Positions 28,201 through 37,980 of a stretch of 41,428 bases of DNA are shown here, piece by piece. The first letter of the stretch is position 1. Each line of letters opens with the position of its first letter. The notes below the pieces were generated by a model. It saw only the letters and a program-made list of their open reading frames with translations, ran no database searches and had not been told where the DNA came from. This DNA comes from Ectocarpus siliculosus. Lineage: Eukaryota > Sar > Phaeophyceae > Ectocarpales > Ectocarpaceae. The stretch is taken from NCBI GenBank assembly GCA_000310025.1, contig FN648508.1:142822-184249 (forward strand), read 5' to 3'. A program made the translations under genes and the position numbers.

Positions 28201-31200
28201 TGTGCCGAGAGAGAAGAACAGAATCTAAGGAAAGAAACCAAGGATAAGGAGGGTCTAGAAGTGTACGATGTTGAAAGAAGGAATAGGGTTCAAGGAGTAC
28301 CTACATGGACCAAATGATGCAAGGACAAAGCTTAAGGTCAAATTCAGGACCGGCGACGTTGGCCTTCGAGAACGTAGCCGAAGATATAGAAAGGTAGACG
28401 ACGAAGACGCCAAGTTCCAATGTGATTGCGGTTCCGAGTGCGAAGACCGTGTTCATGTAGTCACGGAATGTCGGCTGTACAAGAAGGAGAGGGACGTGTA
28501 CATGACTGAGCTGGGAAAAGTAGAAGAAAAGTACAGGAAGACGTTTGAGGCATGGAATAGACAGGATAAGACGTTCGCTGTACTGGGGAAAAGGAAGTGG
28601 TTTGAAAAGGCGGGAAGGAATATCGGTAGGATAGATAGACTAGGGAAGACATTTTTGAGCCACCTTTGGCAAAGTAGGAAGGAACGATTGGCCATCGGGG
28701 ATCGATCCTGTGGGAACAATGCTCCGTCCTCTCGAGGACGCGGGGTCAATGGTCTAACCGCTAAGGCATGCAAAACATAAGAGTACGCCCCCCCCCCCCC
28801 CCTGGTGGTACGATGTGGGGTATCGGTTAAGTGGTGGGATAACGAGCTGAAAGAAGAAATAGGGGAACGTAGAGAAGTCTTCAAGCAGTACCTGAGTGAG
28901 GGGTCTGAGGAGAGTTGGGAAAAGTACAGGGCCAAGAGGAAACAGGCGAAGGGACTAGTGAAAAAGAAGAAAAAGTGCATTTGGGGCGAAGTAGTGCAGA
29001 AAGGCCAACGGAGGCCTGGAGGGGAACGCCAAGCAGATGTGGGAAGGGATTAGTGGGATGGTAAAAAAGACCGCGCAAGGGGGGCATACAGGGGTAGCAA
29101 CTTTGCGAGGTGTGAACGGTGGACTAGTCAGCAGTGGGAAGGAAAAAAGGGAAGTTCTAGCAGGACACTACAAGAGACTTGGAGTGCCTTCGGAGAATGA
29201 AGCTTTTGACCAAGTGCTTAAGAAGGAGGTGGACGCATGGGCCCAGAAAGAAGAAGAGACATCGAAGGCAGACGTTGGGAACGTAGAACTAGAAAAGGAG
29301 TTCACTGAGGACGAGGTTGAGGCGTGTGTGAACAAGTTGCAGTGCTACAAAGCAGCAGGGGCGGATGGGATAGTCAACGAGTTCATGAAGTTTGGGGGGA
29401 AGGGGATGATCCAGTTGATGGTACAGCTGTACAACTGGGTGCGGAAAAACGAGTATGCGCCAAGTAGATGGAGGGAAGGAGTGGTTGTGAACTTGTTTAA
29501 AAAAGGAGACAAGACTGACCCAGGAAACTACAGGGATATCACACTGTTGAACACAGTAGGAAAAGTGTTTTGTAAGTTGCTGAACGATAGGATAGTGGGA
29601 GTATTGGAGAAGGAACGTAGCATTAGTGAGGGCCAGGCAGGTTTCCGACAGAAGAGGGGGTGCGTAGACCACGCATTCACGGTAGGGAGAATCGTCCAAG
29701 GTAGAAAGAGGGCGGGAAAGCCGACGTACTGCTTCTTCCTGGACGTGAAAAAGGCATACGATACCGTATGGAGAAATGGGCTGTGCAAACAATTGTCCAA
29801 GTACGGGATCAAGGGGAAAATGTGGAGTGCTGAAGAAGGTGACAGAGTGTACGAAAAGCGCGGTCATGCTAGACGGACAACTGTCTAAGTTCTTCGACAT
29901 TGAGCAGGCGGTCCCACAAGGTTGCACCTTGTCCTTAACATTGTTCCAGGTGTTCATCAACGATCTGTTGGAAGACGTAGAGGCAGTCGAGAAGGGAGTA
30001 AAAGTAGGGGACACGGAAACTTCGGTGTCAGGAATGCTGTTTGCGGATGATTTTGTTGGTATGTCGGACACCCCTGAGGGACTGCAACTGCAAATTGACG
30101 CGGCGAAGAAGTTTACTGATAAATGGAGATTGTCTGCCAACGTAAGAAGAGTGCCGCCATGGTGTGCAACGAGGTCAGGGAGGAACCAGTAGAACATAGA
30201 TGGAAGGGATGGATCGAGGAGATTGCAGTAGTGGACCAGTACACATACCTCGGAGTAGAGATCGCAAAAGACTGCTCGTGGAATGCACACATGTCCAAGG
30301 TAGCGGAAAAGGGCAAAGCACGAGCAGGGAAGCTGCACCCAATACCCGCAAACCGGCACCTCGATACACGCATCAAATTGGCGGTTTTGAAGAGCGTAAT
30401 CGTACCGCCGCTAGAGTACGCCGGAGAAGTATGGGAAGGAAATAAGAAGGTAGTGAAAGAACTCGAGGCGGCGCAGATGAAAGCAGCGAAAGTCATCCTA
30501 GGATGCTCCAAGCGCACAAGCAATGCAGCCGTAAGGGCAGAATTGGGGATCCAATCCCTACGGTCGGGAAGAGACGCAAGGAAGCTGACATGGCAGTATC
30601 GCATGTGCGGGATGGGAGAGGAGAGGTTGCCGAGAATAGTATGGGAGGCGAAGTGGGAAAACAAAAAGAGGGTTAGACAACCCACGGAATGGGTCAAGGT
30701 TGTAGAGGACGTATGGAAGGGGTTAGACATCGACGAACATGAAACGCTGGAAACGGAGGGTTTACAGGGGTTCAAGGAGAAGATATCTGTTGCTTGTGCC
30801 GAGAGAGAAGAACAGAATCTAAGGAAAGAAACCAAGGATAAGGAGGGTCTAGAAGTGTACGATGTTGAAAGAAGGAATAGGGTTCAAGGAGTACCTACAT
30901 GGACCAAAGGATGCAGGGACAAAGCTTAAGGTCAAATTCAGGACCGGCGACGTTGGCCTTCGAGAACGTCGACGAAGACATAGGACGGTAGACGACGAAG
31001 ACGCCAAGTTCCAATGTGATTGCGGCTTCGAATGCGAAGACCGTGTTCATGTAGTCGCGGAATGTCCGTGGTACGAAGAGGAGAGGGAATTGTACATGAC
31101 TGAGCTGGGAAAAATACAAAGGGACGTACAGGGAGATGTTTGAGGCATGGAAATAGAGAGGAGAGGACGGTAGCTGTACTGGGGAGTAGGAAGTGGTTTG

Positions 31201-34200
31201 AAAAGGCGGGAAGGGATATCGTTAGGATAGACATACTATTATAGGGAAGGCATTTTTGAGCCACCTTTGGCAAAGTAGGAAGGAACGATTGGCCATCGGT
31301 GATCGATCCTGTGGGAACAATGCTCCGTCCTCTCGAGGACGCGTGGTCAATGGTCTAACCGCTAAAACATGCAAAACATAAGAGTACGCCCCCCCCCCCC
31401 CCCCCGGTCCTTGGACAGCCGGGGGGCCCAATCAACCCACAGCATATCGGGTTTGGCACAGCAAACGCAAGGATGATGACACTACCAGCTTCTGGGTTTA
31501 CCCTTGCGAAACGTTGCCTGGGCCGGCCAAAACCCGGCGGCGTATCGCTCCGTCCAGGTATTGTAAGGGTTGCAGGGTCTATGGTCTAAACGACTACAGA
31601 ACGGGCCCGGAGATAAAAAGCGTCAAAATCGGGTCGACGCTCAGTGTCTTGCTTCGTCGCCGCTGCTATCGAGCAGACGTTGTTGCGGTAGAGTTTACAA
31701 TAGGATACACCGCCGAACTGTGTTCTTTAAACCTCATATTCATATTTTTCGTGGAAAACTGTTTCTTCATGAAGCATTTCACAACTGGGGGTCCGGTCTG
31801 CAAGTCATGCATTTGCAGGAGTGCACCGTCCCCGCTACATAAGAATATACTCAGGGTGATACTCGTGCCAGAGGCGAAATTTCCGTCTCTATTGCGTGTA
31901 GTTCCTGAAGGAAGATATGGGGTACTGTAGGGTCGCAAAGTCATGCGTAACCCCAACATCACCCAGCATGCCATGTGTCGGAAACCCAAACTCGAAGAAG
32001 GCCGCATCTATTTCTTCATCGCACCGCGAGACGCGAAAGACATGAATACAGTACAACACCGGCGTCGGTTTTCCAACATGGCTCGGATTCTCCACAGCAA
32101 CGCAGGCGTTGCCAGCAAAACATACGGCACGGCGAAGCGTCTTTCTTTGGAGAAAACAAAGTAATATGGCAAAATATTCTTAGACGGCACAATTTTGAAT
32201 GTATAGACTGTCAAAGACGGAACAGTAACGATACACACATTGTTTCCTCGTGTTGAGACACCGAGCTTGGAAGCTCAGCCGGGGGAGTGTGGAATACCGG
32301 GCGGCATGCGGTACCTAACTCATTTGGAGACGTCCAGAGTACGAAAGCACGGTGAATGCTTCAGCATGAAACGGCAGGAAAAAAAAACACCCTCTAAGTA
32401 CCACCGCCGTCCTTTCCATTCGGAATTTTTCTGTGGGGTGCATCGCAAGCTTCGTACGTTTGCTGTGTTTTCCATACCTGTTGCCGGTGGTACCAACCGA
32501 ACAATGCTTCTGGGGGCCTATCGGGAAGACTTTGCATCCGATGTTACTACAAGAGTTGGTTGCTTGTCGGTTCCGGCAACAGTATAATAATGTTTTTACG
32601 ACATGAAGAGGAGTCATCCTTGTCTACTGCAAAGCAGACATACACGAAGCATACTGCATTTATGATACGGCAATCACATGATATCATCGCCAACACTCTC
32701 AGGGTCATACAGGGCCCACCACGCTCTCGCCTGATGTGTTTTTAAGACATGGGTATCAATCTAGCAGTTTCCAGCCCATGTGGAGTGTGAAATCGACCAT
32801 GCGTACATACTGTATTCCCTGCAAAGCACGTGGGGTGTGAATACGACGACCATGAAAGTGTGAAACCAACCATGCATACAGATTGGGATCCGCTTCCCCG
32901 CAAAGCACGAGGGACGTCTATACGACGACGGACCATGGATACGATGATGCAGCATCTCCGCACCTTCTTGGGGTCTACGGGGAAGAGGTGGCCGGCCCCG
33001 TCCTCCTGCCACGCCTGGAGGCTCCTGCTTTTGAAGCTCTTCACTCCCACCTGCCGCGGCAGGCGCACCAAAAGAGATACATACACGATCATCACCGATA
33101 AGTTCAACCACACCTACCTGAACAAGATAAGTTTGCAAACCAGGACGTTTGAGGCAATTAAACTTGGCGGAACACCAAGTCATACGGTGTTCATGAACGA
33201 AGAAAGCGGTCTACAGCAGTAGCCTTTTCAGGGTCGCCTTGATTGACGTCAAGCAAATAAACAAACTCACAAATAAACGGCCAAGAGGGGCAGAGAGAGA
33301 GAACGAAAAAGCCGTACCAGGAACAAGGCTGTAGCACCAAGGATTTCCCGACGGCAACAGTACGCAGCAAAATTGATTAAGGGCGCGGGGGGGATCGCAG
33401 TACCTCCTCTGAAAAATCCAGGAAACGCCTGCATATCTCGGTTTTCCAAATTCTAACTCCAGTACGAAACTACCATCGTAAATTAACCGTCCGCAGCGGT
33501 CGCTTGTGTACAATGTTAGTAGCTGAGGTTGTACCCCTTGCGATACACTACAGACTAGCGGTCCGCGATTTTCCAAACGATCCTTCTCTCATCGAGTTCG
33601 GTGAGCTACAAGCTAGATTTTTGAAGCTGCTGTGCGGTCCAATTTTGAAACGCTTCAAGCACCTTTGCCTAAAGGCTGGACATGCATATACATGACCCTA
33701 GGCATTCAAATCGACAATGGCGACCAGCTGGATATGTGAGGGAAGAGCTGCGCTGAAGTTCGCGGCCCCATACACTCACATAGGCGGTGATTCGTGTTCA
33801 CCATGTGCTTGAAGCGTTTCAAAATTGGACCGCACAGCAGCTTCAAAAATCTAGCTTGTAGCTCACCGAACTCGATGATAGAAGGATCGTTTGGAAAATC
33901 GCGGACCGCTAGTCTGTAGTGTATCGCAAGGGGTACAACCTCAGCTACTAACATTGTACACAAGCGACCGCTGTGGACGGTTAATTTACGATGGTAGTTT
34001 CGTACTGGAGTTAGAATTTGGAAAACCGAGATATGCAGGCGTTTCCAGGCGTTTCCTGTTTTTTTGAAGAGGAAGTACTGCGATCCCCCCCGCGCCCTTA
34101 AGCAAACATATGCGATAAAAGTATTCAATCCGTGCTTTGTGGTTAGGGCCCCCTCCCTATTCTCTTTCTAGATCCTCTTCAAATCCTGCGTAGGCGGTCC

Positions 34201-35176
34201 GACGGCAAAGAGATGACACAGGAACTTCGAGGTACTGGCATAGAGTACTGGCATCCCACGTCTCCAGGTAGGTGCCGTGCGCAGTGTGTTTACATCGTCA
34301 CGTGCCATGTTGCACAAGTAATTGTATTGACATCAAACGGCTAGTTGTCGGTAACGTGTTTTGGCCACTCGTGACTAAAATTATCTCCGTGTGCGGCGTG
34401 CGCTTGGCGGGCAGAGTCGCCCATGTGCCCTCGACTCCCACCGCAGCCGCAAAGAGGGATGAGGCCAGGCACCCACAAGTGTCGAAGGAAGCGTGTATGA
34501 TAGCAACGGGGGAACGTGCGCGGGAGGTCCACCATGCTCTTTGGAAGCTCTTCTTCAGTGCTCGGAGAAAAAGTAGATGCACCCCTGGTCGACTACTGCT
34601 GTGGTTACATCTCGAACGGGTAGTCTTTCCTCCATATTTTTTCCGAAGAAGGTGCAGTACTTCTGAGTCAGGTCCGCGAAGCACTACAAGTACTACCAGT
34701 ATTATTTTTCAACACTGATGATACTGCTGTAGTCTGTAGAGAACTGCAAAGAGCACGAGACGGTATTTGGTTTGATAGTTTCCCGTCGTGATGAAAGGAT
34801 GAAGATCGAGAACTGCAGAGTACTACAGCAGTAGTGCTGTACTGTACAAGACGATAGCACAACCTGACCATCCTCTCCTTTTAGATACCTGCCCAAGGTC
34901 GCCCATCTTTTTCTTCTTCTCAGCCTCCTCCTTCTGCATCTTCTTCCACTGCTCGGGGGAAAGGCCGTCAGGGACGTACTTCATGTCGAGGTCGGCGCGA
35001 CGCTGCCTGGAGCAGCTGCCGCTGCTTTTAAACGAAGGCTGGTGTCGTTGCCCGACACGCAGCATCTTCGATCCTCCTCCTCCGAACGAAGTAATGAAGG
35101 CTTCGGCAGGAGAAGCAACAGCAGCAGCAGCTGCTGCCACCAGCACCCCGGACCGGAACGCGTACCAGACACCCAT
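25285..35176 (-). CDS. Plastid-targeted conserved protein of unknown function (split by assembly gap)
   Basis: Exons: 35176-34889 (ATG at 35176; CAG|GTATCT), 33050-32964 (GGCAG acceptor; AAG|GTGCGG), 26292-26164 (GGCAG acceptor; GCG|GTGAGT) and 25423-25285 (TTCAG acceptor; TAG stop). The first three are in phase 0 throughout. The last needs phase 2 upstream, so at least one exon between 25430 and 26163 is missing, probably in or near the N run 25475-25574. The N-terminus (GVLVAAAAAAVASPAEAFI) is a signal peptide ending in the A-F plastid motif. The body has YVPDGLSPEQWKKMQKEEAE, then FKSRSLQAWQEDGAGHLFPV, then KSGEIPPEKTPYMQRKGAWD and KKWSATDKAYAA. The C-terminus is Lys-rich, ending GKKKGIFGLG. 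The pattern recalls a conserved plastid protein of diatoms and other stramenopiles with no known function (from memory, not searched). Confidence 0.75.
25475..25574. other. Assembly gap (100 N)
   Basis: One hundred undetermined bases. It is flanked by a G-rich run on the left and lies inside the plastid-protein gene, where at least one exon is missing from the model. Confidence 0.99.
25727..25790 (-). CDS. Candidate extra exon of the plastid-protein gene
   Basis: The minus strand reads SDFTPTSYPKVVFYVADCR with strongly coding-like codons (many third-position C/G). It lies between the exon ending at 26164 and the last exon. It could be the missing exon or an alternative 3' end, since the frame stops at about 25668. 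However, its acceptor is weak (AGCAAG|TCTGAC) and the donor GG|GTCGAC is not canonical. Confidence 0.3.
27331..28802 (+). mobile_element. LINE (non-LTR retrotransposon) copy A, 5'-truncated
   Basis: The copy starts abruptly inside the reverse transcriptase, at AAGGTTGCACTTTGTCC (motif B region). It continues through the catalytic MLFADDFIGMSD motif, a C-terminal region (VIVPPLEYAGEVWEGNKKVV) and a CCHC-like zinc motif (CDCGSECEDRVHVVTEC). It ends with GAGTACG and 16 C (28787-28802). The frame is broken: the RT part carries an early frame change near 27500-27540, and the C-terminal part shifts frame near 28270. A 515-bp tract (about 27798-28312) is identical to copy B. EN and ORF1 are absent, so this is dead on arrival or decayed. 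Confidence 0.93.
28803..31405 (+). mobile_element. LINE copy B, 5'-truncated, directly behind copy A
   Basis: The copy begins at the base after the poly-C of copy A. It starts in the linker before RT (WWDNELKEEIGERREVFKQY), so endonuclease and ORF1 are missing. It ends with ATAAGAGTACG and about 17 C. Copies A and B lie in the same direction, forming a head-to-tail dimer inside intron 2 of the plastid-protein gene, antisense to it. APE-type LINEs such as Jockey, CR1 or RTE-X relatives have this RT plus C-terminal zinc-motif layout. The clade cannot be set by eye. Confidence 0.93.
28805..31143 (+). pseudogene. LINE reverse transcriptase ORF, frameshifted
   Basis: RT landmarks in order: CYKAAGADGIVNEFMK, then FKKGDKTDPGNYRDITLLNT, then FRQKRGCVDHAFT, then YCFFLDVKKAYDTVW (motif A aspartate), then QGCTLSLTLFQVFINDLLE (motif B) and MLFADDFVGM (motif C, catalytic Asp pair intact). 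The coding frame is interrupted near 29030, 29822, 30140 and 30870. After the last shift come IGFKEYLHGPKDAGTKLKVK and the zinc motif CDCGFECEDRVHVVAEC. The shift near 30870 has an exact counterpart in copy A, so it predates the pair. No intact protein can be made from this copy. Confidence 0.9.
33377..34101. mobile_element. Large foldback element, arms of about 290 bp
   Basis: The left arm (33377-33662) runs from TTAAGGGCGCGGGGGGGATC to AAACGCTTCAAGCAC. The right arm (33805-34101) is its reverse complement, from GTGCTTGAAGCGTTT to CCCCCCGCGCCCTTAA. Identity is near complete over most of the arms, with small indels near the outer ends and a 142-bp unpaired spacer. It carries no recognisable transposase. 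It sits in intron 1 of the plastid-protein gene and would form a long hairpin in the pre-mRNA. Confidence 0.92.
34713..34840. mobile_element. Small MITE with TACTGCTGTAG terminal inverted repeats
   Basis: The left end reads CACTGATGATACTGCTGTAG and the right end, inverted, reads CACTACTGCTGTAGTACTCT. Adjoining GAACTGCA motifs lie on both sides. The element is about 128 bp and non-coding. It lies in intron 1 of the plastid-protein gene, about 50 bp past the exon 1 donor. The TACTGCTGT core recurs many times in this window. Confidence 0.65.
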
Positions 35177-36081
35177 CGCTGTTGTTGCCGCCCCGCACAC
35201 CTTTTGATGAATATATCAAGTGTTTGGTGTTTCAGCACAGGACAAAGCAAGGTCGTTGTTCTTCCAAGCCGGTCCTGGCAGCGTGTGATCAACGAGCACT
35301 GCCTGTCTCTGGGGGGGGGGGGATCTGTGTATGTATGCGCCGTTGCAGTTCGTCGATAGCCAGCACAGCAGCTGGCTCTATTCCTTTGGCTAGTCTATCC
35401 CGCCAGATGAACACACACACCATGACTGACGCTGCTGGGGCTCTCTCTTCTTCAGGTGGCTCCAACCGCGATCTGCACTATCCCGCAGAATCAACGTTGC
35501 GTTCTTGACCGCTAGAGAGGAGGCTTGCAACGGGGGTTGTGACCGGTGGTTTCAGCGAGAGCGGCAGCAGGACGCTGCTTCGCGTTTTCAAGATATGAGC
35601 GTATGTTGTTGAAGCGGAGTTCTCTGGAGTTGTTGTTGGAGTTCGCGATTGTGAGGTTGTGGAGCGGAAGCACATTGAGTTTCGAGGATAGACTCGCCGA
35701 CCGATATGGTACTCACACAGCAGAAGGTTACAACAGCAGAGTTTTTCACAAAGAACCCACCACAAAACCTAACGCGCTGGGAGCATTTACTATCAGCAGA
35801 CCAAACACCAGAGCATCGCCTGCCTTCCTTCACAATAACGAACGATGATGACGCTGCACACGGCACAGCCGCCACCAAGGTGTTGCTTTCATCGGTTATC
35901 GTGTAGAAGGAGTCCCCTGTGCTCCATTCAACGGCACACTCATAATACGTGGTGGTGCAAAGGACAAGTGCGTCACAGCGAGGCCACTATGGACGCTGTT
36001 CTTGCTGCGTAGAGCTCGCACACAGCGGGAAGAGGGAAAAATGAGAAAAACAAAATGCGGCGAAATGTCGAAATCTCGGTA
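35177..36081. other. Divergent intergenic region
   Basis: This is the region of about 0.9 kb between the start codon of the plastid-protein gene (minus) and the promoter block of LHC copy 2 (plus). Both transcripts should start from here, in opposite directions. I see no clear TATA box or initiator and no coding exon. Confidence 0.5.
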
Positions 36082-36141
36082 CAGTCCCGCGTCCGCTGAT
36101 TGGCTGGGTTTGTTGATGTCATCTGGCCCGAAGATCTCTCG
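36082..36141 (+). promoter_or_regulatory. Conserved LHC promoter block, copy 2
   Basis: CAGTCCCGCGTCC, then TGATTGGC, then GTTGATGTCATCTGGC and CGAAGATCTCTC, about 122 bases before the ATG. This is the same string of motifs as upstream of copy 1. The sequence between the block and the ATG is pyrimidine-rich (CCTTCCTCTCACTCTGTTTT) in both copies but otherwise only loosely alike. Confidence 0.7.
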
Positions 36142-36262
36142 GCTCTTTGCAAACAAGCGCACGCCCCCACGCCCACGCCCACGCCCCTTCCTCTCACTCT
36201 GTTTTCCTGCCTCACATCTCCTCAACACCTTCTTCTTTTCACCACCACCACCCCACAACAAG

Positions 36263-37980
36263 ATGAAGTCCTGCGTTGTAGCCGCTGCCTGCGTGGCCGG
36301 AGCCCAAGCCTTCGTGGCACCCAGGTGAGAACAACCGACTACCTACAGAGGGAGAGAGAGAGCGGCACACGATTTGTTCGTTGGGGTCATGGCGACAAAG
36401 TAGGCAGCTGTTCTTGGGTGTTTTGGCGCGTCTTGTTGCATGCGCGGCAAGGGCGCGTTGCGGTGTGCTCCCACTCCTCACTGAAGACAGTTCGCGCGCG
36501 CCACGCCGCTGTGTGCACCCGTGCATGCGTGTGTCAGCTTGTTTACTACACTGCTTACGCAATCCAATCATGTTTTCTCCGGAAGACTCCGCATACAAGA
36601 ATGCCGTCAGCTGCCTCCCGTGTTGAATGTGAAATCTTGAGTTTAAGATCCAGGAGTCAACAACGCTTGCTTCTCCCTCGGTCGTACAGCCAGCCGAGGT
36701 TGTCCTCGCAACCTTCCCATCACAAGACACACTTTTTCTATTTCGCGTCTTTTCTACACAACTCAACATGTGTTACTACTGTTCAGGGAGAGCCCCAGCG
36801 TTTCATGCAGATGCGTTGCCAAGTAGGTCGTCCTCAACAACTCGCGTAATAGTCTTGGTGTTGACTGTGTGGAGCGTGGCCAACAGACTACAAAAGGCAT
36901 CATCTGTACAGCTTGCCGTTTTTTCGGGGTGCTATATATATGTAGACAACGATCTGAAAACAACTCGCCGCCTCCATGGGCCCTCCCGTCGGATAAATAT
37001 CTGTCCGTCTGGCGATTGAACAACAACGAGGGTGCACACAGCCACAGTACGCCCACCTACCTGCAACATGTGGACTTCACACCAATACATTATGCAAGTT
37101 GTCGCTTAGCAACTGTCCGGAACTTGTGGAGTAATGATCTACCTCACACAGGAACTCTTCAATCGCGGAAATCCAGACAAATACCCAGTTGAATCAAATC
37201 GAGTCTTGAACGCTGTTTGTGAACTAAGACGAGGAAGAGAGTAGATTCCAATGGACTTGGGTGATTTTCGTTCGAGCTGGGAACATCAGATCATGGACAA
37301 CTACTGCTGTTGAATCGCTCGCGATTCGTAACTTTTTCCCTTTTTTCCTCTCTTGCCTCGTCACTGCTGCCATCTATAACCACAGCGCGTTCAAGGGCGC
37401 CGCCGTGGCCACCCCGGCCAAGTCGTCGTCGGCCATGAAGATGTCGTTCGAGTCGGAGATCGGCGCGCAGCCCCCCCTCGGATTCTGGGACCCGCTCGGC
37501 CTCCTCGAGGACGCGGACCAGGAGCGGTTCGAGCGCCTCCGGTACGTGGAGGTGAAGCACGGGCGCATTGCTATGCTCGCCATCGCCGGTCACCTGACCC
37601 AGCAGAACACCCGGCTCCCCGGCATGCTGTCGAACTCGGCGAACCTGTCGTTCGCGGACATGCCGAACGGCGTGGCCGCTCTGTCGAAGATCCCCCCGGC
37701 GGGCCTCGCCCAGATCTTCGCGTTCATCGGCTTCCTTGAGCTGGCTGTGATGAAGAACGTGGAGGGCTCGTTCCCCGGAGACTTCACCCTGGGCGGCAAC
37801 CCGTTCGGGTCCTCGTGGGACGCGATGTCGGAGGAGACCCAGGCGTCGAAGCGCGCGATCGAGCTGAACAACGGGCGCGCGGCACAGATGGGCATCCTGG
37901 CCCTGATGGTGCACGAGGAGCTGAACAACAAGCCGTACGTGATCAACGACCTCCTCGGCGCGGGATACACCTTCAACTAA
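36263..37980 (+). CDS. Fucoxanthin-chlorophyll a/c-binding light-harvesting protein, copy 2
   Basis: Exons 36263-36324 and 37386-37980 (TAA at 37978-37980) encode 218 residues, with a 1061-bp intron after position 2 of the Ser21 codon, exactly as in copy 1. Presequence MKSCVVAAACVAGAQAFVAP is followed by SAFKGAAVATPAKSSSAMKM and the three-helix LHC body (EVKHGRIAML; FAFIGFLELAV; ELNNGRAAQMGI). It acts in the thylakoid antenna. Compared base by base, the coding sequence differs from copy 1 at 3 of 657 positions, all silent: TCG/TCT in Leu-Ser-Lys, CCC/CCT in Phe-Pro-Gly and CTC/CTT in Leu-Leu-Gly. The intron exon-proximal 50 bases are alike; the rest is not. It is divergent from the minus-strand plastid-protein gene. 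Confidence 0.95.

Larger units (their letters stand above)
26293..32963 (-). other. Large intron 2 of the plastid-protein gene
   Basis: The intron is 6,671 bp long with a GTGCGG donor and a GACGGCAG acceptor. It contains the LINE dimer (27331-31405) in antisense orientation to the gene. Outside the LINE (26400-27330 and 31406-32960) I see no gene. A near-palindrome at 27130-27225 (AGAAACGCAAGAGAAAACG facing CGTTTTTTTTCTGGCGTTTC) was noticed. Confidence 0.7.

Noticed and set aside
27784-28780. Separate host genes with open frames of 170-270 codons
   Set aside because: They are frameshifted parts of a LINE, present twice in the window with RT and zinc-motif landmarks.
30113-30835. Long minus-strand open frames opposite the LINE copies
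   Set aside because: They mirror each other in both copies and have no protein-like motifs; they are antisense shadows.
35174-35200. Upstream GTG as start of the plastid protein
   Set aside because: It would add nine residues before the signal peptide; the ATG at 35176 gives a normal signal sequence (MGVWYAFRSGVLVAAAAAAV).
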